A stretch of DNA of 60,000 nucleotides from Antedon mediterranea (taxonomy: Eukaryota; Echinodermata; Crinoidea; Comatulida; Antedonidae), in assembly GCF_964355755.1 (NCBI RefSeq), contig NC_092674.1:20550001-20610000 (forward strand). Direction: 5' to 3'. Positions 24,600-36,925 of the stretch are shown piece by piece (positions within the stretch are counted from its first letter, which is position 1; each line of letters starts with the position of its first letter). The notes beneath the pieces were generated by a model that was not told where the DNA came from, made no database searches, and was given only the letters and a program-made list of their open reading frames with translations. The translations under genes were made by a program, and so were the position numbers.

Positions 24600-25455
24600 C
24601 GAATGTACGTAATGACAAGTATTGGATCTCCCCAGGGTTGCGTCCTCTCTCCTCTCCTGTATATTATATACACGGATGACTGTCGCAGCAAACAGGACAA
24701 TAGTCATCTTGTCAAATTTGCTGACGACACTGTCTTGCTGTCTCTCCTTAAAAATTCACAGGACGGTCATGGCTCCGCATTAGATGGAACTCAATGTGAC
24801 CAAAACCAAGGAGATGATTGTAGATTGTAGGAAAGAGAAAGGACGCAGCCCTCTGGTATCCCTCATAAAGGACAAACCAGCAAAATTGTTCATTTCTTTA
24901 AATACCTAGGACAATCTCAGCTGGGAATTAAATACAGAGGCAATAGTAAAGAAAGGGCACCAGAGACTTTATCTGTTAAGGAAGCTGAACCATTTTAATG
25001 TCGATAAAGTAATTTTCAGGGTTTTTTATAATTCCTTTTTTGAGAACGTTTTAACTGTTTTACTTTATATGCTGGTTTTTTGGTCTTAGGGTCAAAGAGA
25101 GAAACTCACTACAAAGAATTGTTAATTTAAGTTCTAAATTAATAGGTTGTCAACTTCGTAGCTTATCTTCCTTCTGTGACATGCAAACTCTAGAAAAATG
25201 TAGAGCTATTCTAAAAAATGTTAACCATGCCTTGTTCAGTGATTTCAAGCTCATGCCTCATGGGCGTCGCTTTCGATGCCCGGCATGTAGAACACACCGT
25301 AAAAGAAATTCTTTTTTGCCAGTTGCCACCCGACTCTTAAATTCTTGAACTTTGACTCTTGTTATATTGTACTCATGTGTATTGTGATATTTTTGTATAT
25401 TTTGATCATTTTAATCCAGACCTTTTTATTTGAATTGCCCCGTGTGGGATGATAT
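24600..25455 (+). mobile_element. Rex1-like LINE fragment
   Basis: Starts inside the reverse transcriptase (GSPQGCVLSPLLYIIYTDDC, then VKFADDTVLLSLL with catalytic ADD). It continues in broken frames to a typical C-terminal end (LMPHGRRFRCP near 25,255; RLLNS near 25,335). The 3' end has TTGAATTGCCCCGTGTGGGATGA. Resemblance to Rex1/Babar-type elements is by motif reading. 5'-truncated, with frameshifts and no endonuclease. Confidence 0.7.
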
Positions 25456-27100
25456 TGTTTAATCCTTCAAATAGAAAAAGACTCACAACTATGTCATCAG
25501 TATCACTTTCTTGTTCGGGTATCAGTTCAGTGCAATGCCGTTGCATTCACCACATGCAGTTACAGTTACCCCTGAAGGCTTCAAGGAGATACTCAGGTGC
25601 TGGCTTTAAGTCTGTGTGTAGAGGAACCATGCTTCCATCATCTGATCTTCCATCCCCAATCCTCGGTACACATATCAACCCCACTCCATTGCTAAAAGAT
25701 AACTTGAACTTGAACATGATGTTATGTACCTTGGTTGTGGTACGATTATGAAGTTATATATGCGAGGTTGTACTTGTAGATGGGATGGAGTCAAAGGCAT
25801 TCCACGTTGTTCAGGTCGTCCATTGTACAGACACACTAAATCATTTTCTCTAGCAACCACAATGTCATCCTTTGTAGCTTGTTTGCATCTGAAGACTACA
25901 GCATAATGTCAGAAATAAGTGCAATGACAAGCTTTTTTTAGAGCCACTTGTTTTCCTATTCCGGAAACTCTGGATGTTTTGTCACCAGTATCGCATGAGC
26001 AAACAGAAGGTTATCACAGATGTCTCTCAAAAGTACTGTTTGAACCAGTTTGATAGTCCAGCATCTCAATTCCAGTCTAAAGATTATCACAAGATGTTTG
26101 AATGATTGACTGCAGAAGAGCACTAGATAGATCCGTGTCATCGGATAATGACAGATGTTTTCCTGTTTGCTGATTCAATGTTTTTTTTGTACTATCCGAA
26201 ATAACATCTGCATCAGCAGCTGCATTCACTCATTGCCATTTTGTTCAAATACTAATTACGAAGATTTATAAATTTGTGTTTGTTACAGAAAGTGATCCTA
26301 TTTTGTGGAACATGTCACTGGTAAAATGTACAGGGATACTACCACCTGACCCGCCTTACCATGTGCGCCGTCTTTGGTGGATGAGCCGCTTTCATAATCA
26401 TCAAAGACTATGATGGCAGAGCAATATTTTTTACAGATCGCATCATAAGTCTCTACACTATTCCATGGAATGCTGTGCAGTAGAGCACTAACATCTAGAA
26501 TGTAGGCCTACTGGACATCATTCAGTGAGTTGGATGTGTTAGACTATTCATTGTTTCCACATGGCATCATGTTGATTTATTAGCTGAAAGTATTGTAAGT
26601 TGGTTGTTTCAAAAAGTTCTGGTGGATAACAAAGTTCATGTTCAAAAACTTCCTTGTTGTCACCTCGAGTCTCCTCTGGAACTGTAGGATCGATGCACAC
26701 ATATTTGCCTGTATGTACTTTATTTCCAGGATCTTTTTGAATACATTGCAAGACTTTCTGGCCTAACATCCGTCCAAAATATTCAATGCTTAATACCACA
26801 TTGCCAATATTCCGAGTCACCTGCAGTAACTCCCGTGTCAATAGGTATGAAGTCTCTGAGTCGTAACCAAATGGATTTTTCCATTGCTATTGTGTTCCTG
26901 ACGTGTGGCCATAAGTTCTTATGTTGGCCGCTGCTGGAGTAACGCCCTGATACTATTGCGAGGCATTACATTCAGCGCAGATTTGGTCTGGATGTACTCA
27001 TTCCTAAATCTCTTGTCAAACCTCTGGTTTTCTTTGAGGCTTATCATAGAAACCTTTTCAAACACCAGGTCTGTGACAATCTAGCCCAGATGGTCCAAAC
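25456..27100 (-). pseudogene. Decayed multicopy invertebrate gene, probably transposon cargo
   Basis: Minus-strand reading gives pieces in several frames: NPFG near 26,870; ARENDLVCLYNGRPEQ near 25,840-25,800; EDWGWK near 25,660; and TDLKPAPEYLLEAFRGNCNC near 25,610-25,545. A further piece, LLHSIPW...CSAIIVFDDYESG, lies near 26,480-26,385. From memory this order resembles a repeated, uncharacterised invertebrate protein family with a PIN-like N-terminal half and a Cys-rich end. That assignment is tentative. Longest open frame is 97 codons (26,548-26,841); the rest is broken by stops and shifts. It lies within the inverted-end element. Confidence 0.45.
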
Positions 27101-27713
27101 GTCATACAACATGGAGGTAATTGTCAAACTGCTTTTGAACATCTTTGTATTTCTACTGGTTAAAAAATCGTTAAAATACTTACACATCCCAATATAAATA
27201 CTGTAACCATGGCAACACAAATTCCAACTGGAAAAAATGGAATGTAGATCATCCAGAAGGAACAGGAACTCATCTGCATCTTGAGCTGGTCATGTGTATC
27301 GCTTTGGACTGAAATGTTCACCCCAGGGTATCCCTGTGTGTATACCATTGTTGTTTACAGCGAAAACAACATTTTTAGCCAAAATTGACACATTATGTTG
27401 TGTTTTTCCGCAAAAAAGGACATGCTAAATATAATTTTATGACTAAGTTTGATATCACTGAATATGAAATTTAATAAGCTTTCGGATGACATAAATCACA
27501 CTTGTATATAATGTATTTCAAATGGTTAAATGTAATTAATGGGGCATATTAATTTTGACTTAAAATGACCTTTTTGACCTCTGACCCCTGACCCAATGCT
27601 TGGATTTTTGGTGACTTTTAGTATGTCGTTCTACACTTTATATGGAATTCAAAAATACTTGCTTTGTTACTATTGCAATTTGTGGTGGGTATATCATTAG
27701 ATTGACTGGACTA

Positions 27714-28314
27714 CTACTACTCTGATTAAGTACGCAGTTGTTATTACGTGTCATCCTACATACCTAAAAACATACACAAAAGACGATTCTTTGTTCTGGA
27801 CTCAATCAAGACGGTTTACAATAACTTTAAAATATAGTAATTTATAAAAGCACACCTTTTATCGGTACGGTTACAATATCACCAACGGTTCAGACAGTTT
27901 GATATAGGTCAATTCATTTGCAAATTTAGACTCCTTTTCAGCGTCGATTTTTCTGTAAACGTGTAATTATAAATGGATGTTGATTAACTATGGTTTCTGT
28001 ATATCATGAGAAAACAATAAATACGATGTCAATCGAGTTTCGGTCCCTTTGATGTTTTAATTGTTGTCTGGGATTTTCCCAACCAGTCCCCTTTCTCAAA
28101 AATGGTTTTCATTACACATGCGTATAGATAAATTAGTAGGTGACGTGTAGGTGACGTGTAGTACATTTTTGAACATTCATGTCATTTCCAGTTCATTTCT
28201 AGTTACGTATAGTTTAGACCTAATGTGAAACGGTACCGGTAATTATGTTTATTTTAAAAATACATGAACTCGGGATTTTAACTTGCAAAAGTCGAAAAGC
28301 AGCACTCCCCAGAC
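27714..28314. other. No gene recognised
   Basis: AT-rich flank of the inverted-end element, with one short direct repeat (GGTGACGTGTA twice, about 28,140-28,161). Confidence 0.5.
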
Positions 28315-28890
28315 AGAACTGTTTTCACCTATACGTGTTGAAAGCACCAACCAAGCACCAAAAGCCTAATCTTTAGGAAGACATATATATAATAAAATTG
28401 CACAAGTGTAATTTTAAGACCAAAATAGGACCTACTTATCCAAACCAGGTCTTCGTCAGTATATTCAGCAGGAATTTTGGGTTCTCGATGATACAGTAAA
28501 AAATAAGGTGAATATTTTGTCGTCGTTTGAATTTTAGTATTTAAAGCAAATACGGCCGCATCCAGATATGCCTCCCAATTGTCTTGTTTGTCGTTTACTA
28601 CTAGAACTGTTTTCACCTATACGTGTTGAAAGCACCAACCAAGCACCAAAAGCCTAATCTTTAGGAAGACATATATATAATAAAAATGCACAAGTGTAAT
28701 TTTAAGACCAAAATAGGACCTACTTATCCAAACCAGGTCTTCGTCAGTATATTCAGCAGGAATTTTGGGTTCTCGATGATACAGTAAAAAATAAGGTGAA
28801 TATTTTGTCGTCGTTTGAATTTTAGTATTTAAAGCAAATACGGCCGCATCCAGATATGCCTCCCAATTGTCTTGTTTGTCGTTTACTACT
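28315..28890 (-). mobile_element. Retroelement integrase fragment in 288-bp tandem duplication
   Basis: Unit 28315-28602 is followed directly by its copy 28603-28890, nearly identical (one base near 28,395/28,685 differs). Each carries a minus-strand frame with DNWEAYLDAAVFALNTKIQ, SPYFLLYHREPKIP and EDLV, matching the end of the integrase core of Ty3/Gypsy-like elements. 288 is a multiple of 3. No LTR or other pol domain lies beside it, and the frame ends in non-pol sequence (CFQHV). Confidence 0.7.
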
Positions 28891-28899
28891 AGAAGATCA

Positions 28900-29215
28900 T
28901 CACACATATCTCCTATCATATATAACATCCATTGGCTACCCGTATAAAATATAAGATCCTTTTACTAACATTTAAAGCCCTACTTCTTAAACAACCTATC
29001 TTCTTGATCTTCTTTCCTCCTACACCCCTCTTGCTTGTTTTTGTTCGGCTGAACAAAACATACTGGTTGTTCCTATAAGAACACACCAAATCATATGGAC
29101 AAAGGTCGTATTTGTTCTCTACTACTTCTCTTTAAAATTCTCTCCCTCGACATATTACTAAATCAATCTATTGCTTTTTTTTTAAAAGAACTTAAAACGC
29201 ATCTTTATATCATAA
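28900..29215 (+). mobile_element. CR1-like LINE C-terminal remnant
   Basis: Broken frames show HWLP near 28,930 (as ccattggctacccgt), then YKI, LTFKALL and a final LKELKTHL-like block near 29,180-29,205. This is the end of a CR1-type polyprotein. Noncoding now. The following 29,216-29,660 holds nothing recognisable. Confidence 0.55.
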
Positions 29216-30149
29216 TACATCCTTTTATTTTGTTTAAAGATAAATTAATGTATTTATTGAGCTATTGTTAGATTTATTATTTTTCATTTTCTGTTGCAAC
29301 ATTGTCATCTATATTTCTAGATATAATGTGTGTATCATAATTATTCGTTATTATTATTATCACCATGTTCATAATCAACCCGAGCATCAACTGATGAAAT
29401 GTGTAGTCCCAGATGTGAATGAATACAAAGGCAAATAATAAACGCAGATGCAATATTTTGAAAATCTTTGAAATCTTTGAAGCATTTGATATAATATGAG
29501 ACATAATATGTATCATTCTGGTTATAAAACATAATATAGAGTTATAAAATCCAATGGTTTTGCAGTAATATTGATAAGTAGTTGATTCTGTATTATATTG
29601 CTCGTTGATTAGTGTTTGTAGCATAACAATGCACAGAGGAACATGTGGCGTGAAGTATTGTCAACTGAAACTCTGTCTTTTTTTATCATTTGCTGACGAT
29701 CTTTTTTTCAAGATCACTGCCATTGCTCGCATTTTATTGCTGGTGTCATTGGAACTGGCATCATTGGCAATGGCATCTGTCAATATCTTTAACTGTAGCA
29801 TCCTGGATTTCCTCTGCCAGTATTCTGTGGTGACCGATATTACGGATGCCTCGTCGAAGTCTGCGAAAAAGCCGTCTGAAAATACATCTGTAGAATTCTG
29901 GTTAGCAGGGGAATCGCCAGCCAAATTGTCTAAAAGGAATTAATACAACGTCGACATTTTGTTTTTAATAATATAGTACTATTTGTATTAGTAAATAAAA
30001 AAACATAATAAAATGTATGTTTATTTTTATATAATAAAATAAATCACCTTCGCTTGGCTTGCAGCTTGGAACGGCATTTTCGAAAGTCTTATTATTCTTT
30101 CCATCTGCCTTGTCAATGGTGACAACATAAATGCTGTAGCAAATAATTT

Positions 30150-30430
30150 CAGAGACCTGTCTGACTGCATTGATGTCAATCTCAACATCAGGGATGGTGT
30201 CGTCAATTTCAACATCAAGGATGGTGTTGTCGATCTTGCCATCGGTGAGAGGGTCATCAATATTGGCATCAGAGGCAGTTTTGTCAATCTTGGCGTTTGA
30301 GACGGCGTATTTAATCTTGGCATCGGGGAAGGTGTCAACAATCTTGACATCAGAGACATTGTTGTCAATCTTGTAGTTGAACACAGTGTCGTCAATATCA
30401 ATTTCAGAGATAGTGTTGTCAATCAAGGTG
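30150..30430 (-). repeat. 27-bp coding repeat (9-residue unit) in exon C
   Basis: About eight to ten units of 27 bp encode variants of IDxTxxDxx (for example IDNTILDVE, IDDTIPDVE, IVDTFPDAK). The repeat is open on minus in one frame (29,965-30,729). Because it is in-frame, it shows that the segment was once under coding constraint. Confidence 0.75.
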
Positions 30431-31353
30431 TTTATTACATCGACAGTCTTCATGCTGGTTGAGATAATGCCGGAGATGTACTCATCCACTGCATTTTTGT
30501 CAATGCCATTGGTGATATCATTGGAAGTGGCGATGTTTTTTGAGATTACACTATTTGCTAACTTTGTCCCTATTGATGATGGCAAGGCTATAAGGGACAA
30601 CATCTCCAATGTAATACTTCGCTTTTTTAGTGACCACGACAACATCTGGGGTACTATCGTCAAGAGGTATGTTATTGCCAAAGATCTCAATGGCTGCAGC
30701 TGCTGCCTTGATGCTAACATCCAGTTCACTGACCTTTCTTGTACTTTCTACATCTTCTTGCACATGATTTTAAATATCTTTAGAACCACTGATGCATTGA
30801 TTTACATCAATAATGTCATTCAAGTCTGTAAAATGCAAACATTGTAACGTTTTGTACATTATTACATCCATGTAGGGTTTTAAAAAAACTTGTGAAAATA
30901 AGAGAAATAATTAGATTGATTGTAATAAGTACCTGGAAGTGCATCATAAAATATTTCATCCTCATCATCGCTCTCATCATCGCTTTAATCACCAGCAAGT
31001 GATGGTTTTTACTTCTTCGGTATATCTTCAACTATTTTCTCAAAAAAACTTTCAAAACTATCTGTCATATTTTGAGTTGATTTTCCTGGAACTGGGATGT
31101 CTACTAAAAAATAACCATGTTCTTCTTAGGAAAGAATCGTTAATTGTTTACCACGCAAAAATGTAATTACATTACACTATGTAAAATTACTTGTAAAATG
31201 TATATAAAATTCATAAAACAGTCGAATGAGGCAATAAAAAATCAATTTAGGATCTGGTTACCAGTTGAGAAAAATCATGTTGATTGTGAGAGATGTACTA
31301 AATCCTATGAATAACAGAAAAAAAGAAATGGTACTATTGTATGTCCGTACAGT

Positions 31354-33272
31354 CGTATCCCGATATTCACCCCCTAGAAATTTACCCCTCGGAAAACTAC
31401 CCCCCGGACAACCACCACCTGGACCACTACCCCCTTAGGACAACTACCCCTTTAGGACAACTACCCCCCCCCCCCGGACAAATACACCCGGACAACTACC
31501 TCCTTAGGACAACAACCCCTTAGGACAACTACCCCCTGGACAACTACCCCACGGACAATTACCCCCTAGAAACAATTACCCCCCGGACAATTACCCCCCG
31601 GACAATTACCCCGCGGAAAACTACCTCTGACACAATACTCCCCGTAGGACAACTACTTCCTGGACAATACTCCGAGGGCAAATAATCTTTTAGGACAACT
31701 ACCTCCGTAGTACAACTATCCCCTGGACAACTACCCCCCGGACAATTACCCCCTAGGAACAATTACCCCCGGAGAATTACCCCCCCCCCCATGTAATTAC
31801 CCCGCGGACAACTACCTCTGACACAATACTCCCCGTAGGACAACTACCTCCTGGACCTGGACAATACTCCGAGGGAAAATAATCTTTTAGGACAACTAAC
31901 CCCTGGACAACTACCACCCAGACAACTATCCCTTTAGAACAACTACCCCCCGGACGGACAACTACCACCCAGACCATTCAACAACCTGACTCTGCAACAG
32001 TGTATAATAGGAATTAATAACTATATTTTAATTCGTTACTTTGACGAATTACTATTCATTATTGTAAACAAAAGTAAAAGATTGAACATAAATATAGCCT
32101 GGTATAAACTGAAGATTGTCACACATGATCATAGGATAGTCGAACGTATTATATAGTACTCCCTGTATTTACTGTAAAGACTGGGTTCGCTAATAATAAT
32201 AATAATTTTTGCGTCAGGACAATGGTTCGATAACCACTGGTCTTAAAAGAATTAATTTTTGTCTCAAATTTGTCATATATGTATTTTTGTACACTTGAAG
32301 AATAATATCACTTTTGATATTTGACCTCAATGTTCACTCACCGAATAAACGGCGATCTTTAAATAAATTCCCCTCAAATAAACGGTGACCATGTCACTCC
32401 CATGAAACATCATATGGAATAATCGGCGTCTATTTCCATTAGATTATACCCCCTCCCATCGAATAAACAACTTTCTTCCAATAAATGTCCACCTAAAAAC
32501 CACCTAAACAATAAACAGCCCAGGCCGTTTTTTCAATAAATACGGTACTTTAAATCTAGCACATCTAGGGTCTAGCGTGCTGTTAAACAGAATAATCGGT
32601 TAAAAACGGATGTTTCGAAACTAGAGACCCGTGACCAGAGACCCGAGACCCAATACGAAAAGGGAGACCTAAATATACGAAAAGGGAGACCCACGTACGA
32701 AAAGGGAGACCCCACTATACGAAAAGGGAGACCCCACTATACGAAAAGGGAGACCCTAATATACGAAAAGGGAGACCTAAATATACGAAAAGGGAGACCC
32801 AAATATGCGAAAAGGGAGACCCAAATATACAAAATGGGCCCGGAGACCCAAATATACGAAAAGGGAGACCCACTATAAGAAAAGGGAGACCCCACTATAC
32901 GAAAAGAGAGACAACACTATACGAAAAGGGAGACCCTAATATACGAAAAGGGAGACCCAAATATAGGTCTCCCTTTTCGTAGTGGGTCTCATGTCAGGTC
33001 TCTGGTCTCGGGTCTCTAGTTTCGAAACACCCGTTAAAAACAGATGATTTCATTTTTACAGAAACCGGTCCTATATATTTGTCTACTTTTGGATTGGGAG
33101 GCGGGGTAGTTGACCGGGGGTAGTTGACCGGGGGTAGTTATCCGGGGGGTAGTTATCCTAAGGGGTAGTTTTCCTAAGGGGGTAGTTGTCCGGGGGGTAG
33201 TTGTCCGGGGGTCGTTGTCCGGGTAGTAAACATCCGGGGGGTAACTGTCTAGGGGGTAGGTGTCCTAGAACC
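31354..33272. mobile_element. Foldback transposon FB2
   Basis: Same ends as FB1 (CGTATCC...CTAGAACC), bounded by the 9-bp direct repeat CCGTACAGT (31345-31353 and 33273-33281). The left arm is longer and more degenerate than in FB1 (to about 31,975). The core, the inner palindrome and the GAGACC array (about 32,610-33,030) follow FB1 closely. The right arm is short (33,097-33,265). It is inserted in the minus-strand gene between exons A and B, with one end a few bases from a possible donor site (AGACAG|GTACTG). Frames inside it (for example 31,341-31,523 and 31,777-31,977) are repeat noise. Confidence 0.85.
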
Positions 33273-35188
33273 CCGTACAGTACCTGTCTATTGTTGTCCT
33301 GCATAAAGTTCTTATTTTTTACAGATACACCTCTTGTTTTGATGTTGCCAAAGAATTTCGCCCAGCCGATTATTTTGGGTGGCTTTTTTAACTTGTCCTC
33401 GTTTACAAAATTGTCATCACCTTGGATTGAATGCGCCATCGTTTTTGAACTTTTCTTTGCTGGTTTGGGTGAAACTGGTAGCTTAATCCATGTAATTACC
33501 CCGCGGACAACTACCTCTGACACAATACTCCCCGTAGGACAACTACCTCCTGGACCTGGACAATACTCCGAGGGAAAATAATCTTTTAGGACAACTAACC
33601 CCTGGACAACTACCACCCAGACAACTATCCCTTTAGAACAACTACCCCCCGGACGGACAACTACCACCCAGACCATTCAACAACCTGACTCTGCAACAGT
33701 GTATAATAGGAATTAATAACTATATTTTAATTCGTTACTTTGACGAATTACTATTCATTATTGTAAACAAAAGTAAAAGATTGAACATAAATATAGCCTG
33801 GTATAAACTGAAGATTGTCACACATGATCATAGGATAGTCGAACGTATTATATAGTACTCCCTGTATTTACTGTAAAGACTGGGTTCGCTAATAATAATA
33901 ATAATTTTTGCGTCAGGACAATGGTTCGATAACCACTGGTCTTAAAAGAATTAATTTTTGTCTCAAATTTGTCATATATGTATTTTTGTACACTTGAAGA
34001 ATAATATCACTTTTGATATTTGACCTCAATGTTCACTCACCGAATAAACGGCGATCTTTAAATAAATTCCCCTCAAATAAACGGTGACCATGTCACTCCC
34101 ATGAAACATCATATGGAATAATCGGCGTCTATTTCCATTAGATTATACCCCCTCCCATCGAATAAACAACTTTCTTCCAATAAATGTCCACCTAAAAACC
34201 ACCTAAACAATAAACAGCCCAGGCCGTTTTTTCAATAAATACGGTACTTTAAATCTAGCACATCTAGGGTCTAGCGTGCTGTTAAACAGAATAATCGGTT
34301 AAAAACGGATGTTTCGAAACTAGAGACCCGTGACCAGAGACCCGAGACCCAATACGAAAAGGGAGACCTAAATATACGAAAAGGGAGACCCACGTACGAA
34401 AAGGGAGACCCCACTATACGAAAAGGGAGACCCCACTATACGAAAAGGGAGACCCTAATATACGAAAAGGGAGACCTAAATATACGAAAAGGGAGACCCA
34501 AATATGCGAAAAGGGAGACCCAAATATACAAAATGGGCCCGGAGACCCAAATATACGAAAAGGGAGACCCACTATAAGAAAAGGGAGACCCCACTATACG
34601 AAAAGAGAGACAACACTATACGAAAAGGGAGACCCTAATATACGAAAAGGGAGACCCAAATATAGGTCTCCCTTTTCGTAGTGGGTCTCATGTCAGGTCT
34701 CTGGTCTCGGGTCTCTAGTTTCGAAACACCCGTTAAAAACAGATGATTTCATTTTTACAGAAACCGGTCCTATATATTTGTCTACTTTTGGATTGGGAGG
34801 CGGGGTAGTTGACCGGGGGTAGTTGACCGGGGGTAGTTATCCGGGGGGTAGTTATCCTAAGGGGTAGTTTTCCTAAGGGGGTAGTTGTCCGGGGGGTAGT
34901 TGTCCGGGGGTCGTTGTCCGGGTAGTAAACATCCGGGGGGTAACTGTCTAGGGGGTAGGTGTCCTAGAACCCCGTACAGTACCTGTCTATTGTTGTCCTG
35001 CATAAAGTTCTTATTTTTTACAGATACACCTCTTGTTTTGATGTTGCCAAAGAATTTCGCCCAGCCGATTATTTTGGGTGGCTTTTTTAACTTGTCCTCG
35101 TTTACAAAATTGTCATCACCTTGGATTGAATGCGCCATCGTTTTTGAACTTTTCTTTGCTGGTTTGGGTGAAACTGGTAGCTTAATCC
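31791..35188. repeat. 1,699-bp tandem duplication
   Basis: Unit 31791-33489 is followed by 33490-35188. Every stretch compared was identical. Each unit holds the FB2 core, its right arm, the 9-bp target repeat and about 208 bp of exon A of the minus-strand gene. The junction has only a CC microhomology. The first-unit exon piece (33,282-33,489) is a truncated exon copy fused to foldback sequence. Either a very recent duplication or an assembly error. Confidence 0.85.
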
Positions 35189-35600
35189 TGTGCCGAGGAC
35201 GTTCAACCTTTGGCTTAACTGCCAAATCATTGATGCTGGCCTTCGTAGCATCGTCTCCTTGTGCATTTGTCTTCCCACAGAAACTGGATATTGGTTTTAG
35301 TCCTTGGATGACAGGCCCCAACGTTTCGCTGACAATTATGTCTGCAAATATTAAAAAAGAATAAAGTACACTGTAAAGCTAGCTACCTAGACAATTTATC
35401 TTTTTGCCACACAAAATTAATATAGGTCTATCCTAATGGGTGAATACTTCCACAGCAAAGAAATTTATCGTTTCCAAAAAAAATGTCATTCATTTCAACT
35501 ATTATTTCTATTTATATAAAAAGTTCCTAAACGATTTCTCTACTCATCACGGTTCAACCTTTTCCATTGTTTTTACGCAATATAGCTTAATTAAAGATAA

Positions 35601-36925
35601 CTAGAGGGTGAGCTCGCTTCGCTCGCTCTCCCTCTAGGAAGTGTAGACGATGGTTCTCGGAATGATAATGTTCTCCTTATACATTTTCTGTCGGTTACCA
35701 TTATTGAAAATGCTTGACATTCGTAAAACTAAACTACTTTGTTTCACAGTGTTTTAGATGGTTAATAACATTTTAAAGTATAGTTTTTATTGTTTAGTAG
35801 GGCCCTTTGGGGAGGTGGAGGTCATTTGAGGGAGGTGCTTATTCGAGGGATATATGTTAAATTTTTTAGTTCTAATAATATGGTAACATTTATAATCAAA
35901 TGAAATCCTCTCATAGATATGAAAAGTGGTAAAAAAGAATAACAAATGCTTGGTAAATTGCAGATAACAGTGCGGTGAATTCTACTACAAATAGTATAAT
36001 TGTGTTATTATAAATATGTGGATGGACGTTTATTAGATAGTTTGGTTGTGGGGGGGGGGGGGGTGTTATTATTCAAAGTGATGTTTTATTGGAGAGGCGT
36101 TTATTCAAATGAATACCATCCTAATAATTATTAATACATTATTTAATTTAATCATCTTTTGAAACTAACTGCCGTGACAGAGTGGGCCCAAGAAAGAAGA
36201 CATTACGGCTTGCAACATGGGCAGACATCTCGGTCCTAACGGGACACAGGAAGATAGCCTACAGTTATTCCTGCAAGCTTACTCAATAAAACTCAGCTAT
36301 CGGGATTTCACTCGAAAAATGTCTTATCAAATCTCCCTATGTAATTTTATAATACTATTCCACACAATATATTCTGATTCTTTATGGTGTATATTTAATT
36401 TGATCTTTATTAATTTGCAGTATAATTCCTATTATTTAACTACTGTACCTTCACACACGTGTGGTATGTTTTAAAATAAACAAAAAACTGAAATGGCTAT
36501 GATTAATGGCCAATTTTTTTTTCGTCTTCCAAAGGGACACTGTATTGATTGATGGAAAGTGCCTGTTTCCAGTCACCTTTAGGGTCAAATCTATTATTTT
36601 AACTGCTCCCTGGTGTATAAAAGAGAGAAAATATTTGAAACTAAGGTGAACTTATCTTAAACCCGGAAATTACTTTGACCGGGAAGAATTGAAATTGAGA
36701 GGAAAATCCAATGTTGAAATCATAAATGTTGTTAAAAAACTCTTTATAATATCTTCCTAAGATATAAATATGGAACAATAGCGTCGGCGTGCACACTAAT
36801 GTCATCAAATCTACGTTTCGCGGTACATCTCGGATAGATAAGGTAGGTATCCAAGGCGGAGATTTGTACCGAAGTTTTTGCATTGTGCTCGCCTATGTCA
36901 GAATTAACCATAATTTATATATAGA
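35601..36925 (-). mobile_element. Helitron, minus strand
   Basis: Read on minus it begins TCTATATATAAATTATGG (36925 down) after a host A, and ends in CTAG (35601) before a host T. A strong hairpin (CTAGAGGG...CCCTCTAG, 35,601-35,637) forms its 3' end. TC...CTRR termini, a 3' hairpin and A/T insertion without duplication are Helitron hallmarks. It is homologous, in inverted orientation, to 39,042-40,466. It contains runs of GTTTATTC and GGAGGTG motifs and no rep/helicase ORF, so it is nonautonomous. Confidence 0.8.

Larger units (their letters stand above)
23408..27713. mobile_element. 4.3-kb element with inverted ends
   Basis: The left end (TAGTCCAGTCAATCTAGTGATAT at 23,408 on, then ACCCACCACAAATTGCAATAGTAA) recurs inverted at the right end (27,660-27,713) with small changes and one 10-base gap. 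Both ends lie in CTA repeats, so the target duplication cannot be read. The interior contains three diverged repeat units, a Rex1-like LINE and, on minus, a decayed protein gene. It is most likely an old DNA transposon with cargo and later insertions; the transposase family is unknown. Confidence 0.6.
29661..35341 (-). pseudogene. Unidentified gene of phase-1 exons, with in-frame stops
   Basis: Four exon-like segments follow in order: A 35341-35030 (or to 34983), B 31100-30933, C 30825-30048, D 29929-29661 ending in TGA. Each starts AC after the acceptor AG, each preceding exon ends in G, and all joins are phase 1, giving GAC (Asp) at every junction. A is basic and Pro-rich (LPVSPKPAKKSSK). 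B is short with an acidic end (SDDESDDEDE). C has an Ala-rich helix-like part (KAAAAAIEIFG) and a 9-residue repeat. D is polar. TAA interrupts B at 31009-31011 and 30985-30987 and C at 30770-30772, and C shifts frame near 30,540-30,600. It is therefore a decayed gene or one with unusual decoding; no family recognised. Exons upstream of 35,341 were not found. A foldback element fills the A-B intron. Confidence 0.5.

Noticed and set aside
27160-27348. Minus-strand ORF with a hydrophobic segment
   Set aside because: Short, inside the inverted-end element and without supporting exons; likely chance.
33158-33676. 172-codon ORF mixing basic protein and Gly/Pro repeats
   Set aside because: It is a junction product of the 1,699-bp duplication: foldback repeats fused to part of exon A.
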